A stretch of DNA of 64,000 bases from Ophiosphaerella korrae (lineage: Eukaryota; Ascomycota; Dothideomycetes; Pleosporales; Phaeosphaeriaceae): NCBI GenBank assembly GCA_028456385.1, contig JALNQF010000232.1, positions 1 through 64,000 on the forward strand, in the 5' to 3' direction. The notes beneath the pieces are model-generated. The model did not search any database and was not told where the DNA came from. It was given only the letters and a program-made list of their open reading frames with translations. Of the stretch, positions 30,914-40,416 are shown one piece after another (position 1 is the first letter of the stretch; the number at the start of each line of letters is the position of its first letter). The translations under genes and the position numbers were made by a program.

Positions 30914-33900
30914 CTAGTCCCGTCGTAACCTTAATTTCTTCCTGATAGGCATCCTTGAGTCGCTGACCGGCTTTTCTGGGCACTCTTCGCCAAGCACTCT
31001 CTTTCTCGTCTGCATCGCTTCGACCTGCAGCTCTTCGGCCTCCTTCCCGTGATCGCTATACGTCGACGCCAAGTTCCCATAGTTTCCACCCTGGGCGTTC
31101 ATATCAGCGCCTCTGTCAATTAGCAGCCTCACAACCTGCTTGTGGCCTCTTGCTGAAGCCGCTTGGAGTGCGTTCCCATAGAGTCCACCCTGGGCGTTCA
31201 CATCAGCGCCTCTGTCGATTAGCAGCCTCACAACCTGCTCGTGGCCTCCTTCTGAAGCCGCTTGGAGTGCGTTCCCATAGTGTCCACCCTGGGCGTTCAC
31301 ATCAGCGCCCTTCTCGAGCCACTTCTTGGCAACTGCTAGATGGCCAAAGTAACACGCAACTGCATGGCTCGTAGGGAATTCCGGGCTCATTTCACGGCGT
31401 AACTCCCAATGGATCTTTGACCAGACTGAGTAGACTTTAGCACTTTGGTTAGATAAGTCAAAAGTAAGCGGTGCTACCGCCGCCCCGTCGTCGTCGCAGA
31501 TACTTGAATCACGGAGATGTAGGCCCCAATAACTGGCGGAGTACATCAGAAACGCCCTTGTCCGATCTGAAGTGAGACTGCTGTCATAATCAAAGTGACT
31601 AAGGAATCGCACACAGCACTCTGCGAGAACAGTGTGGGCATCTGCGATCGTAGTGAAGCCATGCCACTCTAGCTCTTTAGAGATCTTAGTGCATGGCAAC
31701 CGTTCGGCGATAAGAAACTCACGCGCGGTCTGGTGGAGAAAGTAAACCTTGCTATGATAGACAGAAACAAACAACCCACACCATGATCTAAGACGTCTTC
31801 TGAGATCTTCCTCTGGCTCAAAGTCGAGGTCATCGATCGATTGTGTCTTCTCATCTACTTCCATGGCAACGTTCATTTCTGAGAGCGTAAGCGGTCGGGT
31901 CGCCGCTAAAATAATGGCTAAAACCTTTCTAACCATCAAGCGATTTTGAGATTTTTGGAGAATTTGTTCGTAAGCTTGGTCGACACTTTTTGGAAGTGCA
32001 ACTAAAGCATCTGCTACTCCGTCCAGTGTCCTTTTGAAATGAAAGCTTCTCAGGTAATCGAATATAAGGTATGCCCATAGGTATGTACGGTGCTCCATCT
32101 TGAGTAACTGTTCTTCCAGGCAAGTCTTAATCTTGTCTGAAAGCCCTCTCTCTTTTCCGAACTGGTCTACTCGATGTCTTACAACACAGTTCACTTCTTG
32201 GCTGATAGTTTCTGACTCATCTTCTCCAGGTATACGAATCCGTAGAAAGGTTTTAGACAAACTATAAAATTCGGATACAATGTGCTCATACGGGCGGCTT
32301 GTCATAAGAAGCTTCAGCTTCGCATTGCTAGATTCGCATTTCCGAACATTGATCTCTAGATTTCGCACTAGATCTGTCATTTCGGATTCAGTGCACTCAT
32401 CTAGTGCGTCGAGGACGATGATAACGGAGCCAGCATCAGGATCTTGCACGGCATTGCCAAAAACGGTCCAGAGTGACTGTATCGAGTTCGCCAGACCTTC
32501 ACCATTGTCCTCATACGGTTTCATAGCATGCGCAAGAAGACCCGGCTTTTGAGTGAAAAATTGGTGCAGTAGAGCGCAGAGCGCCTCACGTACTGTATTC
32601 TGGACCTGATCTTTGAAGAAGAAGTAGCAGACTGTTGATGACGCTGGTAAGACGTGGTCAATCAGATACTTTGCTAGCACTGATTTCCCACATCCAGGGT
32701 CTGCCGACACTAGTAGCGGCCCAGATTCCTTTCTCTCCCATTCTTTGAAGTTAGTGTGATCAAGGAACCACATGCATGTGCCTTCTATTCTGTTCTCTAT
32801 GCGTTCTTTATACCACTCGTATGTAGCATCCTCGGTACTCTTAGTAAGTCGGAACAGTTGAAGACACTTTGTCTGCCGATCAGACAGCTTCTGCTCATGT
32901 GCTTTTTGGTGAAACTCAAACGACTTCTGCGCAACGGCCAGGCCATCTTTTGCGATATTTCTGTGGTCATCTGCAGCTTCACGGATGTCTGTCATGACTG
33001 CAAACATCAGCATGTATTGATGGTATCGCTATAGAACGTCCTTAAACTGACCCGATAGGACTTCGCTTATCTTCTTCTCAGATGCGACCGTACTTGTCGG
33101 GATTACCGACAGTATCTCCTTCGCATACGCCGCTGCTACGCCTGCAGCATATGGCTGCCACCGCTTGTTCTTGTGCGAGTCGGCGTAGTCGCAGATACCG
33201 CGGACTACCAGGCACGGGAAGTTGTTCATCAGGCCTGCCGCCTCCATCTCGAAGCAGAGAACGCCGCCAAGGTCAATAGCAGTCGCATCTCTTTGCGTGG
33301 CATTCTTTATGACTTGGTTGCCTGACGCGATCATCCCATAGTGTACCATGATCTCCTCTTCGACATCACGCGGTTGCCGAACCTCTTGCTTATCCGTCTT
33401 ACACTTGTCACATGTAGGTCCACCTCCATGGTTGTATGTTGCGTCGAAGAGAACATCAGCTCCGGCTTTGTCGCGCCGAAACTTGGGGATACGGTTAAGC
33501 TTAGCGGCGTATTCAGAGATTTTGCTTCTTCCCCGGAAATCGTTCGCTTGCACACTAGATACCGCAGCAAGCAATATCTGTGGTGGTGAGTTGAGCGATC
33601 CTGTCCTCTCGAACCCGCTTAGGGTAGCCTTGCCAAAGTCGTACTGTACAACTCCACCAAAGGTTCCATTTGGTTTGCTGACTACAACGTCCCCAAGGCG
33701 GATATCTGCCTCGGCACTTGGAACTCCTCCGCCAATGCCTACCATCAGTCCAAAGCGGAGGCCCTTGAAGGTGGCCTGCATCCGCGTCGCTACAGCGGCT
33801 GCAGGATTGTTCCCAATGCGCCCGGCCGGCAGACATACAATGACAACATTGTGTCCAGCCACAGAGCCCAGAGAGTATAGGTTTTCGTCGGAAGAGTCTC

Positions 33901-34012
33901 GGTCGAGGTCAGTATGCTCTTCGTCGAGCATCTCCTGTGCCGCAGCTAGCTCGACCGGGAGTGCACACACCCACCCTATGGTGTAGTCATCGCGACGTAG
34001 CTGACGCGGCAT
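30914..34012 (-). CDS. NLR-like protein: PNP_UDP - NACHT - ankyrin/TPR (1014 aa)
   Basis: Two exons, 33,052-34,012 and 30,914-32,997, joined over a 54-nt intron (GTCAGT...CTGAT...TTTGCAG) that contains an in-frame TAG; total 3,045 nt. Residues ~8-315 form a nucleoside-phosphorylase-like domain (IGWVCALPVELAAAQEML, MVGIGGGVPS, CFEMEAAGLMNNFPCLVVRG, CDYADSHKNKRWQPYAA). A helical linker leads to NACHT with Walker A (SADPGCGKS, ~418-426) and Walker B (VIIVLDALDEC, ~512-522). Residues ~864-962 are ankyrin repeats, two of them near-identical. The last repeat runs into NLASTYSDHGKEAEEL and TRKRVLGEECPE, which is TPR/kinesin-light-chain-type sequence, then a basic tail. Fungal NLRs of this architecture belong to the STAND class implicated in nonself recognition and regulated cell death. 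The ligand and downstream effect are unknown. Confidence 0.88.
31091..31310 (-). repeat. 99-bp tandem repeats encoding ankyrin repeats
   Basis: Two full units (31,091-31,189 and 31,190-31,288) and the start of a third. The full units differ at about 6 of 99 positions by eye, and the encoded 33-residue ankyrin repeats share GADVNAQGG and ALQAAS. Such homogeneity points to recent duplication or gene conversion within the repeat domain. Confidence 0.85.
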
Positions 34013-34551
34013 GTGGGGTTACTGCGAGATAGAATAGAGGGGTTATAAAGGATAGCTTCTACAGACAATACTCGCACTAAGAAAGCAAAGGCTGCGGCAT
34101 AGCACTACAAAACAGTATCATCTCTTGTATCATTGTTTAGCTCACAGCGGCGCAGCCGCAAAGCGCTGACCGACTTGGGCTCTGCGAAGTGTGAGTGGCC
34201 GGAGCGAGTAGACGGCGGCAATCATCGAGAGCATTCACAAGCCACAGCTATTTTTAGATACATCATAACATAGTCTGGTTTTGATCCTCACATCTCAGAC
34301 GAGTTTTGACGATCTCACTATACACACAGAGAAACCGCCAGAATACACACTCCACACCTAAAATCGACCTTTGAAGTTTACAGTCTTGGTCCTGAAGATC
34401 CGGGCTTCCTCTTTGATGTCCACCCCTTCGTGAAGAGACACCCCACCCTGCCCAGCAGCAATCTAGTCATTGAAAGAAGATGGACCGTAGAAAGTTACAG
34501 AAGGTTTGGGAACTTGATACTACCAATTCATTTTTGATAGTCCGTCATGAC
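34013..34551. promoter_or_regulatory. Upstream region of the NLR gene
   Basis: 539 bp between the NLR start and the stop of the small conserved gene upstream; both are on the minus strand. The region contains a GC-rich patch near 34,145-34,220. No TATA box or repeated operator was recognised. Confidence 0.35.
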
Positions 34552-35057
34552 CTACAAGATCTCACGAAGCAAGAACTTCAAGACGCCGCCTGCATATGCA
34601 GATTCCTTTGGAAAGAATTTCCCAGTCTCGATCGTATACTCGCTCAGATCGTCCAAGCACGTGAACAATTCTACGTCCCGCCCTGAGGTATCCACCAGAT
34701 CGACAAGATTCACATGTATATCTTTAATTCTCTATCATGAATGAGACCAAAGTGAATCACAGAGGTGTTAGAGTTACATACCTCTTTGCATTCCGGGATG
34801 GTCGCAGGCAATGGCTCAATGCAGACGGCTATACAGAGCTTATGCCAGTTCTCAAGATTAGTTACATCGGTTCCATAAAGGCTGTTAAATCGAATGACCA
34901 TGGCATCTTTGAATCCTTGACGTGCTTCCTTGCGTTCTTTGTCGTCTCGACCCCAAGCGAAGAAATCGCACATGCGGTAAAATTCCTCTGCCACGCCTCG
35001 TTCTTCATTGTACGCGAAACTCGGATATTGTGAAAAGAACTTGGAGATCGCATCCAA
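34552..35057 (-). CDS. Conserved fungal protein of unknown function (151 aa)
   Basis: Two exons, 34,782-35,057 and 34,552-34,731, over a 50-nt intron (GTATGT...GATAG); 456 nt in total. The first exon starts MDAISKFFSQYPSFAYN and carries FYRMCDFFAWGRDDKERKEA and FNSLYGTDVTNLENWHKLC. The second carries HVNLVDLVDT, SEYTIETGKFFPKESAYAGG and ends VLKFLLREIL. I recognise this as a widespread small ascomycete family, often present in several copies, without a known role. No signal peptide or membrane segment. It lies directly upstream of the NLR on the same strand, inside the 42-bp repeat-bounded island; whether it belongs functionally to the NLR is unknown. Confidence 0.8.
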
Positions 35058-37022
35058 ATCCTGTTGGGATTTTTGTCGCCTGCGGTGGGACGATTGTGCT
35101 TTGTTTTTACTCTTTACAACAATGGAAAGTATAAAATAAGCTACAAGTTCGAGATGGAACGGTTCAAGTTTCTAAGAAAGGCTTACTTTCTTGCCATTAC
35201 GGTGGTAAACTTGGTTTTTTGAGTCGTCGTTATGAGAAAATTTGCAGCTCGTGCCGTACGAGCAGGAGCCTGACTTCTGAAATTGAAAGCACACTGCCTT
35301 GGAACCATGGGGCATCTTGAGCGATGTTATTGAAATTTTTTATCTAGTTCTGGTAATGGACGCCACCTAAGCTGGAGAGAAGTTTGATAAGTCACTTGTT
35401 CTTGGTGCCCGGTGACTCACCGCCACTGCGGTGTAACTTCGATACGATTGGCAGATGTTGTACATGTGCATGTCATGCCATTCCTCGACAACTGCGACGT
35501 TAATGTTAACAAAAGACTACTGCACCACACTGACACAAAGAATGTGAACATTATCTAAGATATTGTAATCGTAAGAGTGATGCTAATTGGCTGCCGTATA
35601 AACCTATCCATACCTGCCACGGCTGCTGCGAACAGTTCTCCTATCCAGGAAAATAGCGTTCAAAATTTAGACGTTAAGCTAGCAATACATGAACCCTATA
35701 GCAGACTGTTGAATTGACAACCTCATAGTCAACGTGGGACCGTCTACGTTGAATTAATTCTCAGAAGCACAAACGGCTGATATTTACCTGAAAAGCGAAG
35801 CGCAGTAATTAAACCGATTATTTTTGACCAGTTGTTATGTAACTGTCCGATAAATCTTTGGAGATTAGAACGGTCTGAGCAAGTTCTCCAGCTCAATCGG
35901 AATGTGCCCTGTGAACTGAGACGCTGGAATGCAACCCGCAGCCCGTCTGGCAGCAGACCGGCTTACCATCTTCCTCCCGGCCATAGAGGTATTGAGCTCA
36001 CCTATTGACGCTAATTAAACCACGAGGACAGGTTCATCAAGGTCAGCGAGACGAGCTGTGTTCGCAGCTTCGTGCGACTCTGCGCAACCGAGATGTGGCA
36101 ACCGCTGCCGCTGTAGACTTGATCTTGGATGTTTTGCTTTGTCTTGGACTACATTTCGGTCATAAGCAACATGCCTGAGCAAATTAAGACCATGATCTGA
36201 CCGTACCGCTTGCCTTTGTAGGGCCTTCGTCGAGGAGCAACCTAGACGCGAAGGATAGGAAATGACTAGATTCGACCCTTTCGCCCCTTCTACAATGAGG
36301 CGGGCGCTTCGGCAATCCCTCGCATGAACTGCTACGGCTAGAGTTGCAATATTGCTCCTCAAAAAAGACACTGGCTTTACAACCCTATAAGGAGGCGACA
36401 GCACACTCATGGCGAATGGCAAATCTTGCAAACTTGCTTTAAAATGACATTAGAAGATAACTGACAAAAGTCCGAAGGTGAATTTTGGTGTAGCCATTGA
36501 GTTAAAGTCACTTGTAGTCAAGGTACCTCATCGTCATCTCGTGTCATAGGCTGTCTCTTGACGAAGGAATGGAAATTACTCCTCCGAATGCACGAACAAG
36601 CTTGGCTGTCGTGTAGGGGCAGTGGAGTCCTTGGCAAGGGTCGACAGACGACATATATAGAATAATCGACGCAACGAGCAACGCGACGATTTTTCTCGTT
36701 GGAGGTTAACACAATAGGAGAATCAAAGCGCACTAAGTTTGTGTATGCGCGGGCACATTGCGAAGAAACTGAAGGTCCGGACGAAAACATGTCTCGCCAC
36801 ACAGTGTGTCTCGTCACGCAGTGACCGACATTATCACGAAAACAAGGATACGTATGATGAATAAAGTCAAGTATAAAGTCTCTGTCCTTCCTTACATCTC
36901 ATTTGTGGAACTGCACTAGATTGCGAGTAGAAGAAAAAGGAATACTGAGCCCATTTCGCATACAATCCCTTCATCGTCACTGAGATATTATCTTCTCGAT
37001 GTCATTTTCCCATCCCAGTACC
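35058..37022. other. Intergenic region, 2 kb, possible ankyrin relic
   Basis: No gene with a coherent model. On the minus strand, 36,015-36,431 is an open frame of 138 codons with segments faintly like ankyrin repeats (IATLAVAVHARDCRSARLIV; ALQRQAVRSDHGLNLLRHV) but lacking the full consensus. The right copy of the 42-bp repeat lies at 36,832-36,873. Confidence 0.45.
36832..36873 (+). repeat. 42-bp direct repeat, right copy
   Basis: Begins TATCACGAAAACAAGGATAC and is the same-orientation partner of 29,872-29,913 with two mismatches. Similarity does not extend clearly on either side. Confidence 0.8.
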
Positions 37023-37676
37023 TCACATAATCTGCCCAGCATTCGCATCCCCATGCCTAAACACATTTAACAACCCCTTCCGATCTAGCTCCATGTCCCG
37101 CTCCTTTATCGCCCGCTCCTCCATCTCGCGCTGCTCCCGCAACGCCTTGACCCCACTGCGCTCCTCCGCCAACTCGGGCTTCTCAAGCGGATGTTCGCGA
37201 CGATACCAATCGACATACTTGGGCCCGCGGTCCGCAAACGCAGGGAGCATGTAGCAGTTTATGCATGGCTGTTTAGACGTTTGGGCGCGGTGGATGGTGA
37301 GGCGGATTCCGGTGCAGTACGTTGGTTCCGGGGCCTCTTTGGGCGAGGACAGGTTGCTGATGATGGAGTTTGAACGGCAGAGAGGGTGGTCAGGGCTCAG
37401 TGTGCTCAGTTGGCGTGTGGGACCAAGGGCATATGCACATGCGGTGGTACAGATGACCTTGTCGCAGTCACATGCGTACGTTTGGACCAGTTGTTTGCAC
37501 ATCCTAAGATTTGGGCACTTGCCGCAAGGTTGAATCAATGTATGCTGTAAATGTGATAGCTCGTGCAGAAGAGAAGAATCGGTGGGAGTGGAAGTTATGA
37601 GGAGTTTATGAGGAGTGGATAATGGGACAAGGCTATCAAAGCTGGAACAAACGGAGGGTGTGATCACAATGCTCAT
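37023..37676 (-). CDS. Cys-rich uncharacterised protein (217 aa)
   Basis: A single open frame with no recognised family. The central part (residues ~50-85) is cysteine-rich: CGKCPNLRMC, then CDCDKVICTTAC, with a further CINC near 138; spacing suggests metal binding but fits no standard zinc finger I can name. The C-terminal ~60 residues are charged and probably a coiled-coil helix (REQREMEERAIKERDMELDR). No signal peptide or transmembrane segment. The arrangement resembles small fungal proteins of unknown role; no function is proposed. Confidence 0.65.
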   Translation of the reverse strand: MSIVITPSVCSSFDSLVPLSTPHKLLITSTPTDSSLLHELSHLQHTLIQPCGKCPNLRMCKQLVQTYACDCDKVICTTACAYALGPTRQLSTLSPDHPLCRSNSIISNLSSPKEAPEPTYCTGIRLTIHRAQTSKQPCINCYMLPAFADRGPKYVDWYRREHPLEKPELAEERSGVKALREQREMEERAIKERDMELDRKGLLNVFRHGDANAGQIM

Positions 37677-37963
37677 TCAATTACAATTCACAGGTTGGGA
37701 GCGCGCCAACACGCACAATGTGAGTCGTTGGCGTTGTTACTCAGAGTTGCCTAGAGTGTTTGTTTGGCAGTGTGTACGCACATGCATCAGTGGTTGACAA
37801 CTTGAAACCTAAAACCTTGGTGCTGCCTCTGGTATATCTATAAACATCGCAAAAACGTCACCTATGCCCGACAATTCGGTTTCCATGCCGCCAGTACGGC
37901 CTCCGAACTCCTAGCCACCAAATGCTCGCAAAGCAGGCTGTCTCTCAATCTTTCGTTTCTCAC

Positions 37964-39900
37964 TCAATAACTCCTACCGAAGAGAATCCACTGCTTCGCA
38001 GGAGTTGTGCAATCGGGGTTAATGCAATTTATCTTGCCCTCTTCGATTCCTCCGGGCTGATCGAAGGGAATGCACAAGCTCTTCGCGCCCATAGCAGGGG
38101 CCTGCTTGTCCTCCGCTACACCATCACCTAGCGCTGTCCGCGCACTCTTGGCCTTGACTTCATCCTCACACTTATCGCCCTCACAGTGAGGCACTAGAAC
38201 AACGTTCTTGCCATTTAGTGTTGGAACGAAGTCGTCCCAGTTAGTGAGCTGTATACGGTGCTCTCTATATGCTTTATCAGCACGCTCAAACATGTCTTTC
38301 TGAATGGTCTCGAGGAGCTTGGGCACCTCTTTGGTGAGGTCATCAACATTGATGGTGCCACGTGCAGCATCCTTGTCACCAACGTCACGGCGAGATGTGG
38401 TGACGACGCCTTTTTCTGCATCTTTAGGACCAAATTCGATTCGAAGAGGGATACCCTTGAGTTCCCAGTCGTTGAACTTCCAACCAGGAGAGTAGCCCTC
38501 GCGATAGTCAGTCTCGACGCGGACACCAGCCTCGATCAAATCGTCTGAAATCTTCTTGACCTTGCTGTACAGGCTCTCCTTATCTTCAGCACTCATTCTG
38601 CTAACGTATCAGTCATGTGGTTGAGATGATTGAGGGAATTAGCTTACTTGGCGTTCACTCCCACAGGGATGACGACAACCTGGATCTCGGCAACCCTAGG
38701 AGGAATGACCAAACCACGATTATCACCGTGGGTCAAAATCATGACACCAATGGACCGAGTGGTAAGGCCCCATGAGTTCTGCCACACGTGAACGTTCTCC
38801 GACTTGCCACCCTCCTTTGCATTAGGATCTTCAACGGTGATGTTGAACATCTTTGAGAAGTGTTGGCCTAGGCAGTGTGATGTAGCGGCTTGGATACCCC
38901 GACCAGTAGCAGGAATGAAGCCTTCGATAGTTGTTGTGTAGTCTGCTCCGGGGAACTTCTCGTTGACGGTCTTGGTGCCCTTGACTACGGGGACAGCGAG
39001 CAAGTTCTGGTACACGTCCGAGTACCAGTCCAAGATCTGCAGAACCTCATCACCCGCCTCTTTCTTAGTAAGATGGGCAGTATGGCCTTCCTGCCACAAG
39101 AACTCGCGTGACCGAATGAAGGGCATGGGATCTACCGAAGTCAGTCAGACAGAACAAACCTACAGCGATCACACTTACGTTTGAATTCCCATCGGACAAC
39201 GTTGTTCCACTGATTCAGTTTCAAGGGCAGGTCACGATGCGACTGAATTTTGCGGGCGAAATAGGGGTACATGGCGGTCTCTGAGGTAGGACGAACGGCG
39301 ACAGGCTTCTCCAGATCAGACTTTCCGCCTTTTGTTACCCATGCCACTTCTGCAGCAAAGCCTTCAACATGCTCCTTCTCCCGCTCCAAGTTGTCTGCGC
39401 TGATGAATATGGGGAAGTATGCGTTGCGAACTTTGAGGGTCTTGATCTGGTTATCGAACCAAACTTTGATAGACTCCCAGATAGCATAGGAGGAGGGCTC
39501 GAGAATATAACTTGATACTCGTTAGTAAAACAGCGGCTCTAATGCGGCAATGCGCTTACCATCCGGCAACCTGTAAGTGCTGTCAGTTATTATTGCAGTG
39601 TGGATGCAGCCTTTAGAGCACATACATCGTAATATGAGATCATTTGGCCCTTGGTAATAACCTGTTGGTACCACTCTCCCAGATCATCTTCTTTGGCCAC
39701 GTCAATGCCAATCAGTGCGGCGCCCTCGATCTGTCTCCCTATCAATACGGTTCCTATTTCCCAGATACTGAAGATCTGACCTTCTTCTTTGGTTGTTGGG
39801 GTTTCTTGGCCGCCTTCTGGGGGTTGCCATCCTTCTTCTTCTTTGCCTCAGAGATCTTAAGATCCTTCATCTTTCCATCTGCAGCAGATGCTTCAGCCAT
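37964..39900 (-). CDS. Prolyl-tRNA synthetase, eukaryotic cytosolic type (561 aa)
   Basis: Six exons: 39,781-39,900; 39,626-39,730; 39,560-39,570 (11 nt); 39,179-39,510; 38,648-39,131; 37,964-38,597; total 1,686 nt. Class II aminoacyl-tRNA synthetase that charges tRNA-Pro. It lacks the bacterial insertion domain and has the eukaryote/archaea order: Lys-rich start, [22 protein letters not shown], motif 2 region [13 protein letters not shown]...[60 protein letters not shown], and a C-terminal zinc-type domain ([15 protein letters not shown]) ending FGRSY. The 11-nt exon supplies V-A-G-(C), matching the conserved GCYIL motif, and so is well supported. Divergent from CCT1. Confidence 0.94.
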
Positions 39901-40416
39901 TTTGCGTTGGGCGGAAGAGTCGATTTCAGTGTCTGCGAAAGAAGAAGAGTGTTAGTGTGAGGCAAGCCAGAGAAATAACAATGATTAGAATCATATCATA
40001 AGTGAGCGCTTATGAAAGTTGTGCTAGTATAGTTGCCCCCTTGCAATCCGGTCTGCGACAAAGATATTGGGAGCATGCTGGCGGGGTAGCGGGGCACACT
40101 TGACTCAAGTATGGAGTGCAAGAAATGTTAACGTACAATTGAAGAGTCACAGTGACAATACGACAGATGCGCCCCCGTATGGTAGTTGAGAAAGGGCGTC
40201 GCAAGGTCAACACGAGCTTCGAGTCACAGGGTAAACAGTCTCTCTCCCCTCGCGTGGTGTTGGTGCCGAATGTGGAGGGGTGCTGTCGAGTCATGCATGA
40301 CAGGGGTCATTCGCAGCGGAGCTACCTTTCGCCGGTGGGCTGTGATCTCCGCGTAGATTTTCTGGACCGCGTAGAGGCAGCAACAACACGCCTGCAAACA
40401 CCTACGCCACGACGTC
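39901..40416. promoter_or_regulatory. Divergent promoter region, ProRS / CCT1
   Basis: 516 bp between start codons of two divergent housekeeping genes. ORFs here are chance. No TATA box was recognised. Confidence 0.4.

Noticed and set aside
33348..33986. Plus-strand ORF of 212 codons antisense to the PNP exon
   Set aside because: It is a shadow of the PNP coding frame; no family resemblance.
33013..34012. Separate PNP gene and separate NACHT gene
   Set aside because: Both ORFs are in one frame and separated by a 54-nt segment with canonical donor, branch site and acceptor, so a single PNP-NACHT gene is the better model.
34480..34686. Plus-strand ORF of 68 codons
   Set aside because: It lies antisense over exon 2 of the small conserved gene, whose spliced reading matches a known fungal family.
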